From Gongronella butleri (lineage: Eukaryota; Mucoromycota; Mucoromycetes; Mucorales; Cunninghamellaceae): a stretch of 64,000 bases of DNA. The position numbers and the translations under genes are program-made. The stretch lies in assembly GCA_025201375.1 (NCBI GenBank), contig JAIWZP010000001.1, forward strand, positions 1,288,501-1,352,500, written 5' to 3'. This document shows, one piece after another, positions 10,583-22,523 of the stretch; position 1 is the first letter of the stretch, and every line of letters starts with the position of its first letter. A model generated the notes under the pieces. The model was not told where the DNA came from and did no database searches. It saw nothing but the letters and a program-made list of their open reading frames with translations.

Positions 10583-13500
10583 ATGCCCCCTGCTGCTGCT
10601 AAGCGAAAGCTCGAAAAGTCGACAGACGACAAGCCGAGAAAGGTAAAATAAACATATGGCAATGGTGCTTTTTGGTTTAATTTGTTCTCTTTTTGTTGTT
10701 TTTTGCCAGGTGGCCAAGAGCGACACGCTTGGCTACGACAATGACAGCGACAATGACGACTGGGAGGATCCGTCCGACGAGGAAAGCGGCGACAGCGACC
10801 ATGACGCGCCCGTGCACATGCGAGAGAAGCCCGCTCACACACATGGCGATGACATTGATGTGCAGGCCGGCGAACTCGAGGGTTTGCGCGAGACTGCCAA
10901 TCTGTACAAGTCGAATATCTTCAAGATGGAGGTACGCCATCCTCCTCTTTGGAGGGATTTAAAAACGAAAATCACAATCTCATTGTTTTTTTCACAAAAC
11001 TAGATTGACGAGCTTTTGAATGAGGTGCGCGTCAATTACGACAAGACAAAGACGGTCGAAAAGGCGCTGCACGTCATCAAGGCCGCGTTTGACAATCTGC
11101 AGGACGACAAGGAAAGCGCTGTAAGTCGAGCTAATTCTTGAAAAAGGGGCACGTTTTGCTCATTTTCCTTTTTTTTTTCTGTCTCCCCTTTTCTTCCTTT
11201 TCTTTTTTTTTTTTTTTTTTTTAGCTGATCACAGATTACGCAGCGCGCATTGAGAAGCGACACAAGATCAAGGTGCCTTTTCCGCACGCTGTGCCTGCCG
11301 ATGCTCGATACCAATTCAAATGGACGCGTCCCACGGCCGTCCACCTTGTCGGCAGCTACGCCCTCAAGACCATCATCAAGTCAAAGCACCAATGGAACGT
11401 TGATGTGGCCGTTGAGATGCCAAAGGTAATGTCCACGCGCTGGAAAAGAAAAAAACGAGAAAATAGGTCATTTATACCTTTTTTTTCTAGGAATTGTTCC
11501 AAGAAAAGGATCACTTGAATCACCGGTACCTGTACAAGCGTGCGCTGTATCTGTCGATGCTTGCGCATGCGGTGAAATCGTGCAAAAAGGGCTTCCAGGT
11601 CGAATTTGCGTATTTGAATGGGGATGTGCGCAAACCGATCGTGCTTGTGCACGCACCGGCCGACAAATCGGACGTGGACTTTTCCAAGACGAAAGCGGTG
11701 ATCCGCCTTTTGCCATGCGTGAGCGACGCGGTGTTCACGGCGCAGCGATTGGGTCCTGCGCGCAATTGCGTGCGACCCAAAGACGAAAATGATGCGCACA
11801 CGCCGACACCGCAATACAACGCGTCCATTCTGCAAGACGCGTCTTACACGACCCTTTTGGCGTATTTGTACCAGCAGATCAAGGTGTGCGACGCATTCCG
11901 GGACGCCGTGCTGCTCGGCAAGACGTGGCTCACGCAACGCGGGCTCGCTTCGTGCGAACAGGCGAATTCTGGCTGGAACGGCTTCCTTTTCTCCATGGTC
12001 ATGGCGTACCTGCTCAATGGCAACGACGCCTCGAAAAAGCTGTCGGCAGGACACAGCTCGTACCAGCTGCTGCGCGGCACACTCGATTTTTTGGCTACTC
12101 ACGATTTTGCTCAAGCCATCTTCCTCGGCCGCGCCCCTCACAATGATCTTGCCGATCACCTCTTCCAGGAGCACTATGACGTCGTCATCGTCGATCCCTC
12201 GGGCTCCTTTAACATGGCGGCAAATGTCACCAAATCCGGCATCGCTCAGGTATATAAAAAAAACGCGGAAAAAAAGAAGAAAAGACGAAAAAATACAAAA
12301 AAAAATTGGATGGCTCATCATTCGCCCTTGTTTGTTTTTTTTAGGTGCAATACGAGGCACGTCTGGCCATGCAGGCGCTGAATGACTCTGTGGATCGATT
12401 TGAGCCATTGTTTTTGAAGCCCGTCAATCAAGCGGATTATCGATTCGATCATGTTGCCAAGGTGCAGGTGTCATCTGGAGATCACATGAAGCAGTACGAC
12501 GCTGCGGCACAATTGGATTACCCTTGCTACACGCACTTTTTTGCCAAAAAAGTGAGCAGCGTGCTGCACCAGGGTCTGACCAATCGTGTTCACCTGATCT
12601 CTGTTCAATACACCCTCAGTGACACCAATTGGCCATTGGACGCGTCGCCTACTGCTGCGGAAGCCGCGGGCAACACGTTGACACTTGGGTTCGTGCTCAA
12701 CCCGGAGACCTGCCACCGTCTCGTGGATCAGGGCCCCGATGCGCAAGACAAGGCTGCATGCGCCGTTTTTGACGCGTTCTGGGGTGACAAGGCGGAGTTG
12801 CGGCGATTCAAAGACGGCAGCATCCTGGACAGCGTGGTGTGGGAGACGCAGGGCTATGAAAACAAGTCGCTTATTGTCGAAAAGATGGTCCGCTACGTTT
12901 TGGAACGTCATGTCGGCATCCATAAATCTCAATTGACATACCGTGCCGGCCAATTGTACCATTACATTCACTACGCCAAGGCCGTGCCGTCATCGGTCGT
13001 GAACCAGTACAAGCTCAACGTTGCCGGGTTCCAGCCCGTGCTGAACGCGTTTACGCAATTTTCCAAGCAATTGCGAGCCATTGACGACGCGCTTCCTTTG
13101 TTGATCAGCAACGTGTATCCCTTGTCGTCGACAATGCGCCAAGCGACCGTGCATCTGCCATCGCCCGTGGATTTCGCCAACATGGACGCGTATCCGACGA
13201 CATTGAGGTATATTCCAGCCATTGATGTGTCTGTCCAGCTCGAAAGATCACACAAGTGGCCGAGCGACATGGTGGCGATGCAAAAGGTGAAGCACGCGTT
13301 CCACCTCAAGATGGCCGACGAATTGCAAGCCAAATATCACATTGTTTCGGCCGTGGTGGACAATGTGGACGAGGCCAATCCGTACGCGGCCAATGGCCAT
13401 CTGGATGTCTACTATCATGGCTTCATTTTCCGTTGCCATTTGCACGTGGAGCAAGAAAATGAGCTTTTGACGCGATTGGTGGAATCCAAGGCTTCGCCCG

Positions 13501-14429
13501 TTTCAAAGATCCATTTGACCGCGCCACAACGCGCCTTGGCCAAGCAGGCGCTTCATCAGCACACAGTCCTGTTTACCCACCGCCGCGAACATACGTTTAA
13601 CATCCAAAAGCTGTGCGCACGGTTCCCGGCGTTCTCTTCGACGATGCGCCTTGTCAAGCGATGGTTTGCATCGCATCTTTTGAGTGCGCAGGTGCCCGAG
13701 GAGGTGATGGAGCTGCTGTGCGCCTCCATCTTCTTGGACGCCTACCCATACACGGCGCCCGCCAATGCCGCAACTGGCTTTGCACGCGTCATGCACCTGC
13801 TCGCCACGTGGGACTGGCCCAATGCCGCCTTGATTGTCGACATTGAAGAGGAGATGACGGCCGCTGACCGTGAGACCGTGGTGACCTCGTTTGAGCACCA
13901 GCGCCTCGCGTCTGCCGTGCCCAAATGCATGGTCCTTGCCACCGCGCAAGATCTGCAGGGTACACGCTGGTGGCTGCCCGGACAGGCATCGCCTGGCGTG
14001 GTCGCTCGCATCCAGAGCCTGGCCATGGCCTCGTGCACCGTGCTCACCCAGGCCACGCGCGACAAGGATTACTTGCGCCTGTTTGTCACCCCCATGGCCG
14101 ACTACAATGTCGTTTTCCAACTCGACCCCGCACGCTGCACACGCTACTTCCATGCCCTGCGCCCCAACCAGAAATTCATCGCCGACACCGACCTGTCGGA
14201 GCTCGGCCAGCAGCCGTATGCCGATCTCGATACCGTGTCGCGCCTCGTCCACGACATCCAGACCACCTATGGTTCCCTCGTCATGGTCTTTTACGACAAG
14301 TACGGCGGCGACAAGATCGCACTCGTCTGGAATCCCTTTGACGCAACCCCAAAGCCATGGAAGGTCGGCGTCGGCTATAATTCACTCCCCGTCGACATGT
14401 CAAAGACAGGCTACCTCGTAAGAAATGAC

Positions 14430-14471
<42 letters not shown>

Positions 14472-14625
14472 CTCGGAGCAACGTGAATTTAATTCTTTTC
14501 TATTTTCCCCCAATTAGAAACCTGCCAAGGACACCGCCCTCTCCAAGCTTGCGGCACCCAATTGGGCCGCCATCACCGCAGAGATTGAACGTCTTGGCCA
14601 TGGCCTCATATCCAAAATCATCTAG
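10583..14625 (+). CDS. UTP22: U3 snoRNP / SSU processome protein UTP22 (NOL6, Nrap)
   Basis: Exons are 10583-10642, 10710-10931, 11004-11120, 11225-11425, 11491-12249, 12345-14417 and 14518-14625; 1179 residues, close to yeast Utp22 (1237). It belongs to the Nrap family, built from tandem nucleotidyltransferase-like and helical modules. In yeast it works in the UTP-C part of the small-subunit processome with Rrp7 and casein kinase 2. The N-terminus is acidic (DSDNDDWEDPSDEES). Family blocks include PTAVHLVGSYALKT, LGKTWLTQRG, SGWNGFLFSMVMAYLL and RRFKDGSILDSVVWE. The last intron carries an uninterrupted run of 37 A (14431-14467). AATAAA is at 14731-14736. Divergent from NOP58. Confidence 0.95.
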
Positions 14626-15459
14626 ACCCACATTTCATCATGCATCTCTTTTATTTTTTTTCCACACTTTGCATCCTCACGTACGTAAAATAAACGATTT
14701 CCCATCCTTCCAACATCATGATCTTGAACAAATAAATTTGTCTTTGGGTGGGATGGCCGATCATTTCGAGCATTGCGCGGCTACGTACAATGCGTATGGT
14801 ACTGTACGTACGTAGATTTCGAGCAGACAAGGGAAAACTTGACAATACCGTAGGTGCAGACACGGGATCGGTGGTCTATATGTTAAGGAGCTGGAGATGG
14901 CCGATAAAGGAAACACGCCGTCTGAGCATAAAAACGATATGTATGAAAAATGGAGGCATTTTTCACATTTTATGTAGGCATTTTTCACATTTTATGTATC
15001 ATAATCGAAATATGATAAAAAAGAATACGACAATACGTACAGTATGGTACAGTATACCGGTAATAGGCGACATGAGCGACCATGGAGATGGCACAGGAGC
15101 CGCAACCTGCCCCAACAAATCCAATATCGAAGAAATCACTGTATCATAGGTACCGGTAAGTCCAGAACTCCAGAATGCGTGTCACCAAGCTTACACACAA
15201 GAAAAAAAGCAGCAGACAGGAAATCAAGAAAAACGGTTAAAAGAGGCATGGTCCATCTGCAGGATGGTGAGCACTGAGCGATTTTAGATTTTGCTTTTCG
15301 CGCCAATATCACTGGGATGTGGGATCTTCTGGTGCCCGTGCAACCACTTCCACCACAGGCTTGATATGATGTGATACGTATCATATGCACCAGATGCGTG
15401 AATTTCAGGAGGAGGGCATGCAATGAACTGCTTCGTACTGTACTCTAGGCTCTCTACAG
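14626..15459. other. Intergenic, TACTGTA/TACAGTA-rich, no gene
   Basis: 3' flank of UTP22 followed by AT-rich sequence with GTACGTAC and TACAGTA-type motifs (for example 15037-15060). A short direct repeat, GGCATTTTTCACATTTTATG, occurs at 14953 and 14977. No coding potential. Confidence 0.5.
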
Positions 15460-16640
15460 TACAGTACTGTAGTCGACCCCGATTTTTATTGCAGTTTTGA
15501 TAACAAACAGGAGGGTAAAGCATCTAATGGGATAACTTGCAACGCGCTAGCTTAGGTTTGAACTTTTTGCATCGGGCACAGTATCATATTTCACCACCAG
15601 CCTGCAGCGCACTCAGGACTCAGCGCATAAAAAGGAGCAAAACAAAAAATAAAAAAATACAAAAAAATAAAAATTCCATGTACTGTAATCCACCACCTTA
15701 ATTTGGAAGTGTCAAACTTTAAATTTTTGCAAAAAAAAATCTTGCCCAAAGTAGGCACTTTTCTCAGTCGATCGCCGTTCATGCGTCACTCTTTGGGCTT
15801 TTTTTTCAAGCTGGGGGGGGGCAAACCTGCCATTTTGTCTGCCAATGGCAAAGTGTCGGAGTTACCTGTTTGAGATGCATTGATCACTCGGAGTTCGAAA
15901 AATCACAAATTTGGCATTTTCTGAGATTGAAATGAGTGTCCCCTGAGTGACCCCTGAATTTTTCAAAAGTGGTCGTAGCGCTTTGGGGGTTTAAACTTTT
16001 TTGTTGCAAATTTTGCGCTGACTTCGATGCGGGTATTTTTGAGAGGGCTTGGCCATGCAGTTGGCGAGATGAATGCTAAATAGTACTGTATCATACTGTA
16101 CATAGGTACATTTACAGTGTGATGTTTTTTGGCATTTTCGAGTGCAAAAAAAATTGGGTGGATTTGTCTTGCTTGCTTGGGCACTGATCTGAGCCGTATC
16201 GGTGGTACTGTAGTTTGTGGTGCAATGCGATTTTCATTGGCGGGTTATGATAGTACTGTATGTACCATAGGCTGTATGATAAAAAAATTCTAGAGGCACA
16301 GCAGGCCGTCAAAGTCTGAAAAACTCGCTCTTCTTTTGGTTTTTAAAAAATAAAAAGGTAAATGTGTACGTTTTCTGTACCGTGTACGTACAGTATCATA
16401 GCGCGATTCTTCAGGTATTGCTTGATAAGTTGATACTGTATGATACTGTATGATAGTTTGATACCAGTACCTAGGTACGTACAGTACTGTATCATACTGT
16501 AGAAATCTGCAAAAATCGAAATTCGAAAACGGATGAAAATTGTGCATTTTCTCGGGCACTCGCTGATCGCTGTATTGCTGACATACTGATGGGATGCTGA
16601 TTTTTTTGTCACGCTTGCGGAAGCCTATCATATACGTATG
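15460..16640 (+). repeat. Dispersed repeat F2, copy 1 (5' truncated)
   Basis: Homologous to copies 2 and 3: a GATTTTTATTGCAGTTTT start, GGTTTGAACTTTTTGCATCG, TCGATCGCCGTTCATGCGTC, ACTCGGAGTTCGAAAA and AGTGGTCGTAGC blocks occur in the same order. It begins beside the palindrome TACAGTACTGTA (15460-15471), lacking the upstream ~430 bp present in copies 2 and 3. It carries several TACTGTA units at 16083-16110 and 16380-16500. Confidence 0.7.
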
Positions 16641-16648
16641 ATATTTGT

Positions 16649-17047
16649 GTACTGTACCATACCCTACAAAAAAAATGTCGCAAAGTCAATTTTTCTGCAA
16701 TGCCAGCTGCAAAATTTATCACTTTAATCTCCTCTGTATTGATCAACAATGACTCCAATGACATGAAACTTTGTAGAAACAATGGTTTGGATGTATAAAA
16801 AAGATTATAAAATTATGACATGGATGAAGTGAGCGGGTTTTGAATAGACTAAAAAAGGAGAACCTGACGCGTCACGCGACGCGACGCGTACCCGAGCGTG
16901 TACAATGGCCTGTGGAGACGAATTGACATTATGAATGAATATCTCCAATTTTTTTGAGACAATCATGGATATGTCTAATTATTTTTGTCAATTCATTTTT
17001 GGGCACACGCGTCATGCCAGAGCGCAGCGTGTCAATTGGTCAAATTG
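16649..17047 (+). repeat. Left arm of the foldback element
   Basis: Reverse complement of 17272-17671. See the element entry for the shared landmarks. Confidence 0.85.
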
Positions 17048-17271
17048 CCCCTATGACGCGCTAGGCAGCAAAAAAACTATGGAAAAATGATTTTATCTCT
17101 AGCAAACAATTTTAATCTCTTTGTTGACTTGAAAATATGATAATTATTTAATTTGAAAGCATAAAAGTAGATGCTATTGACTACCTGTGATTATATCAAC
17201 CATTTAGGGCATCACGGTCACATTAAGGAAATCGCGACATACGGTATGACGCGTCAGACGCGCCACAGTGA

Positions 17272-17671
17272 CAATTTGACCAATTGACACGCTGCGCTCT
17301 GGCATGACGCGTGTGCCCAAAAATGAATTGACAAAAATAATTAGACATATCCATGATTGTCTCAAAAAAATTGGAGATATTCATTCATAATGTCAATTCG
17401 TCTCCACAGGCCATTGTACACGCTCGGGTACGCGTCGCGTCGCGTGACGCGTCAGGTTCTCCTTTTTTAGTCTATTCAAAACCCGCTCACTTCATCCATG
17501 TCATAATTTTATAATCTTTTTTATACATCCAAACCATTGTTTCTACAAAGTTTCATGTCATTGGAGTCATTGTTGATCAATACAGAGGAGATTAAAGTGA
17601 TAAATTTTGCAGCTGGCACTGCAGAAAAATTGACTTTGCGACTTTTTTTTTTGTAGGGTATGGTACAGTAC
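17272..17671 (-). repeat. Right arm of the foldback element
   Basis: Reverse complement of 16649-17047. It ends at GGTACAGTAC, next to another TACAGTAG. Confidence 0.85.
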
Positions 17672-17906
17672 AGTAGTATATGGACTAGCAGGCAGAGTTG
17701 AACCAGTATCATGTCTACCAAACAATTTGAAAAAAGGGGGCACTATGAATAATGCAACTCCATAGAATTGGCTTTCAATAGTGTGCCTGGATTGGGCAAC
17801 TCAGGGGGGATTGGCGGGGCTCAAAGTTGGGGGCGAGAGCACCCTGATCCCCTTTTTCGTGTTTCTTTCTTTCGCTACTGCTTGCCATCTTGTGTTTCCG
17901 AGTGGC

Positions 17907-20900
17907 ATGTTTACAATGGACTACTTTGCCAAGTTCAAAAAGAGGATTGTGCCACCCAAGGTGCAGCCCACGAGCGCCATGCAGCTTGCCAAGTTTCACA
18001 AGTGCTGGGACTATGTTCACGTATGACGCGGCCGAGACCAAAAAAAAAAAAAGACACGCTCCTCACAGCCCAATTTCTCACTTTCTCGCTCGCTTCTTTG
18101 TCTCACTCGTCTTTTTATTCTCGTACTTATTAGAATATACTTGGGCACGAGGACCGTAAGGCCAAGTTGCATGTCGAACAGACGGAAATCCCGGGCAAGT
18201 TGCGTCAAATGGTCGACATGCTGGTTGATGAAGAAGCGCGACAGGAGGAAAATACGACGGGTGTGTGTATGGAATACTTTTTGAAGAATGGGGTGCTGCA
18301 ATACCTCGTGAATGTGACGGAAAAGACCGATTACCCCGAGGGTCTGCGTGGCGAGGCGATTCGCACGATTGCCAGCATGGTCGACCTGCTGGACGACCGA
18401 TTCCTGGTGCACAATGCCGTGCACAAGCCAACAATCAAGCTGCTCCGCTTCTGCGTCCTGGACGACCAGCAGAGTGATACATATCACGAGGATCTCGTCG
18501 ATCTCATGTATATTATCTGCTCAAAGATCCACGGCTTCCCTGCACTCCTCAACATCTTTTTTCACGACAAGCAATGGCTCACTACACCGCAAAAATCAAC
18601 GCTGCACGACGCGTCGTCGACGACAACAGCCATTGACTCACCACGGACGCCCACGGTCGATCATCCGCTGCCTCTTTCACCGTCGCCACCTAATGCCGCG
18701 TTGTCCTCGTCCTCTTCTTATCATCCAGAGGCCGAAAACAACAAGAAGCCCGAGTATGAGTTCCTCTTGTTCACGTATTTGCTTCGCTTTGTGCATCGCG
18801 AGGGCCGCGCAGGCGATTTTGCGCGAACAGGTCTGTTGTTCCTGATGGAAATGGCGACAAATCAGCTAGGGGACTTTATCTTGGATTCTGATTTTGCGAC
18901 GATCATGGCCGCGGGTCTCGGCGCGCTGTACTCACAGCTGCCGCGCAAATTGGTGATCAAAGACGATGTCAGCCTCAGCGCGCAGCCGGCCACGTATCTG
19001 TTATCGCAGGATCTCGACCCGCGCGCCATGCCGTCCGGTCTCGGCGTCGTCTACTCGAACGACAAGGATTTCAAGCTGCAATTGGACGCGTTCCTCAAGT
19101 TGCTCGACTTTTGCCAAGATGTGCTCACGCGATGCCCCAACCAGGAGATCTTGCTACGACTTTTGCAGAGCATCCGCACGTTTTTCTTGCAAAATATCCT
19201 GTATCCATCGATTCTCGAGTGCTCCGACATTGACGGCTCGGCTGTGGCCGTCATCACATACATTGATCTCATTCTTCAAATTCTGCAACAAGAAGATCTT
19301 GCCGATCTTGTGGTGCGTTTCCTCATGGACGATGAAAACGAGCCTCAGTCTCAGCAGCAGCAGCAACCACAGACACCTGGCAATGGCCATGGCAGCAGCA
19401 ATGGTGATGTGTTTGCCGGCATTGAATTCGACCCGATCAAGAGCTCGCCATATTTTACGGCTGCCGACCGATTCACGCTCAAGGACTTGATCCTCAGTCG
19501 CCTGAAATCCAGCTCACAACCCACCGTCATTGCCACGCTGAAGCTGCTAAAGACATTGATCACCAAACACTGCCGCTACTCGCTGAAATTGCTGTCCATC
19601 TACCCTGACCAGACACAAGATCATAGCAGCAGCAAAATCAGCACGATTGTCCTGCATCATTTGCGCGAAATTGAGTTGTATTTCTCGCTGATCACAGCCA
19701 TTGACCGGTCGTCGGACGACATTGTGACCGTCGGTTATGAAAATTATCTGAATGATATCGAATCGCTGATCGACACGGATTGGTGCTATCAACACATGAT
19801 GCACGCGTCCACAAACGACCATCAGCACGCGCCCGCACGGCCTGTCACGCTGACCAAAGCCGAGCGCCGCCGGAGCTTCAAGTATGGCCGCCGCCCGGAC
19901 CCAATTGACACGGCTGCCGCTCAAAAAAAGAAAATCCACGATCATGCGCGCCATCGCCTGTTCCGCCATCGCATCAGACCCACCGATCCCTTGCTGCAGA
20001 TCCTCCTGGGCTTGCTCAGCCACTTTTTTGCCCAGTCGTCCGCACTCAACCTGGCATTGACTGGTGTCATCTCGGCACTCGCATTATGCCCCTATCGCAG
20101 CCTCGAGGGCTGGATCGCTTTCCAAGAATCGGATCGTACGACCCCTGACGACATCCTGATCCTCAATGCAAGCAACATCACGCATGCCACCACCAGCAGC
20201 AACAACAATTCCACTTCGACCAATTCCCTCACAACACCCACGAGCACGCCAGCCTCAAGCACCACCACGACAAACACGCGCGCCGACGATGATGCAGCAG
20301 CAAGGATTCACGGCAAGGATATCTACGCGCATTTCAATCAGGCCATGTCGCTTCACGATGATATTGACGAGGATGACGACGACGATGATCGATCTGTCGA
20401 TTTCGGCATTGAGCGTAATTTATCGCAGGCGACTACCGTGCAATTCAAGTCGTTCCCGCCATTTTTCACGCTTTTGCGCACGCTCACTCAACAAGTCGAC
20501 TTTTATCGGTCAGAAATCGACGGATTTGATCAAATGTTGCATCAACGATGGCAAGCCCTGCTTTTTGGCACCATTGACCCTGCTACCTTGGGTGGAGCAG
20601 GGGCCGCAGCCGCTGCCGCTAGTGTCGGCGGTTCAATGCCTCTGACGCGTACCACATCGCCGCCGCCCATTGTATCCGCGTCGCATACCCCATCAACTCT
20701 CTTCCACCAGCAACAATCGCATCAACAACGCAAAAAACGCACATTTGCATCGTCGTCGTCGTCGGTGTCGTCGTCGGCAACGGCGTCGGCATCGTCGCCT
20801 TTGTCGCCGCAGCCAAACCCGTCGAAATCACTGTCGTCGACGACCACCGCGGCCGCGATGGCTGCATCGCTCTCGTTTTCGCGCATGACGAGCCCACCGC

Positions 20901-21310
20901 CGCCCAGCCACCTCCATGCAGACGCCGCAACGGTGCCATCGATGTTAGCAGCTGCTGCTGCGGCCTCAGGTGGAGCCAGTTCCGCAGGAAACGACACGGC
21001 CATCGATCCATTGTCACCCCTGGCCGTTCACACACGCACAACGCTCGGCACAAGGCTGCAGCCACTGTTTCCATCGAATTTTGTCACCGAGCCGGAAGAG
21101 CCGATCCTGGATCTCGACCAGGACGACGAAGATACCTTTGCGCCCAAGGCCACCAACCCGTCACAGGCTCGCCGACTCGACAAGTCCACGGAAATCTCCC
21201 TGTCCATGCTCCTCAACAATGTCGTCATCCTTGAGGAAGCCATCAAGGAACTCGTCGCCATCATGCACGTCCGCAGATCAAATGGCATCGACCAAGTCTG
21301 TTACATTTAG
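17907..21310 (+). CDS. FHF-complex HOOK-interacting protein, FHIP2/FAM160B-like
   Basis: Exons are 17907-18020 and 18134-21310; 1096 residues. FHIP proteins join HOOK and FTS in an adaptor that links cargo such as early endosomes to dynein. The conserved N-terminal region matches FAM160B: IPGKLRQMVDMLVDEE, GVCMEYFLKNGVLQYL and, further on, CPNQEILLRLLQSIRTFFLQ. Between about residues 180 and 225, and after about 700, there are Ser/Thr/Pro/Ala-rich stretches likely to be disordered, so the protein is longer than animal FHIPs. Start choice: ATG at 17907 has a purine at -3, and a second ATG at 17916 would remove three residues. The single intron is typical (GTATGA...TTAG). Confidence 0.85.
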
Positions 21311-21388
21311 TTCCTTTTTCTCGCTAATCATCCCTCTTATAAACTATTGTTTCTTTTTATTTGTTGCCACTCGTCAATCTCATCGTCC

Positions 21389-22523
21389 TCATCCTCCGTT
21401 TGCGGTCACCGCAGCCTCCTTTGCCGCGATTTTTCTTTTGTGGGCCCGTTGGATCAATTCTCCCGGTGTTTCCCCATAGGTAGCCTTGGCCTCATCATTG
21501 GCTAAGCCTAATGAACGAGCACTAGCCAGAGATACAGCAAAAAAAAAAAAAGTGAAGAGGTGATTTGAGTGAGCATGTCTTCAAGGGCCCAAAAAAAAAA
21601 AAGATCGCTTACAAGTAGAAAATGTCGAATGGATACCGGATCTCTGATGGCTGCAATGCCTCGCTGGAAATAATCAATCGTCGTTGTTTCGCGCACGGCT
21701 GCAGCGCTTGACCCACTTGGTACAGGTGGCTGCGTTGTGACGTGTCTAAAAAAAAGCAAAAAACTCGCGTCACGACGCGCCTTGTCACTTTTTTCTTCAT
21801 ACTTACCTCGAATGCCCGGCGCGTAGCACACTTCAAAGTAGATATGGTTGTCCATTGCCTTTTGAACGTACATGGGGTCCAGATCAAAGGCCAAACGCTC
21901 TGAGGTATCAATGCTAATCATATCGAGATCGTCGCGCAGGCACGCCTGCTCAAAAATTTGGCGATTGCTCGTCCGCAGCGCAACAATGCCGAATGCTCTG
22001 TTCATTCGCGCAAAGACATCGTCCTGGAAAGAAGAAAAAGAAGAAATAACGCGTGAGGGACGAATTTCATGCACAAAACGTGCTTTTTTTGCAATATGAG
22101 CCGCTTTACCCCTGGTAGTGCCTTCTCGGCCAACAAAGTGACGCGAGTCCATTGGATAGTATTCCTTTTTGGCATCGTAACTTTGGTTGGTATCTGCCAA
22201 ATAAAAAAAACCCCCACAAAACCCACAAAACGCGTGAATCTTCTTGCTAATGTCTGCGGAAAAAGAGCACGAGCGATTGTACCTGTATTTTATCGTCAGC
22301 ATCGATCGTGTAGTTCAAAACAACCATTCTTCTTGCGTCATGGCTGCGAGTTGCTGCAAAGAAATTACGTGTGTAAGCAAAACGTCGTCAGATTCACGTT
22401 TGACGCACCTTCTATCCACTTTTCCACCGTTTGCTCGAGCCGATCGTGCACCTCCCTGTTGAATGGGAACACCACAGGAATATTCAAGTCATACATAAAG
22501 CCTGTGTAGTCTATATACACCAT
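21389..22523 (-). CDS. RPP1: Ribonuclease P/MRP protein subunit RPP1 (RPP30)
   Basis: Exons in transcript order: 22523-22409, 22353-22283, 22193-22110, 22023-21807, 21745-21613 and 21521-21389; 250 residues (yeast Rpp1 293, human Rpp30 268). It is a TIM-barrel-type protein subunit of RNase P and RNase MRP, acting in 5' tRNA maturation and rRNA processing. Supporting blocks: MYDLNIPVVF at the N-terminus, FGIVALRTSNRQIFEQAC, DMISIDTSERLAFDL and, near the end, RRLIISSEALQPSEIRYPFD. The start at 22523 has A at -3 and G at +4. The ATG at 22496 (nine residues later) aligns better with yeast and remains possible. The C-terminus is a short basic tail. Confidence 0.88.

Larger units (their letters stand above)
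16649..17671. mobile_element. Foldback element with ~400 bp nearly perfect inverted arms
   Basis: Left arm 16649-17047 and right arm 17272-17671 are inverted copies. By eye they differ at only about two places, near the poly-A at 16668-16676 and one A/G change near 16701. The outer ends read GTACTGTACCATACCCTAC. The arms contain an ACGCG-rich stretch (CGCGACGCGACGCG at 16875-16888). The loop of about 224 bp is AT-rich and encodes nothing recognisable. No transposase is present, so this would be a non-autonomous foldback or MITE-like element, or a hairpin locus. It lies directly at the 3' end of F2 copy 1. No clear target-site duplication was found because both flanks are made of similar TACTGTA sequence. 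Confidence 0.8.

Noticed and set aside
13503..14252. 249-codon minus-strand ORF
   Set aside because: Antisense to the large UTP22 exon; no domain and no promoter.
20619..21074. Minus-strand ORF over the FHIP tail
   Set aside because: Mirrors the Ser/Ala-rich low-complexity codons of the FHIP C-terminal region; no family.
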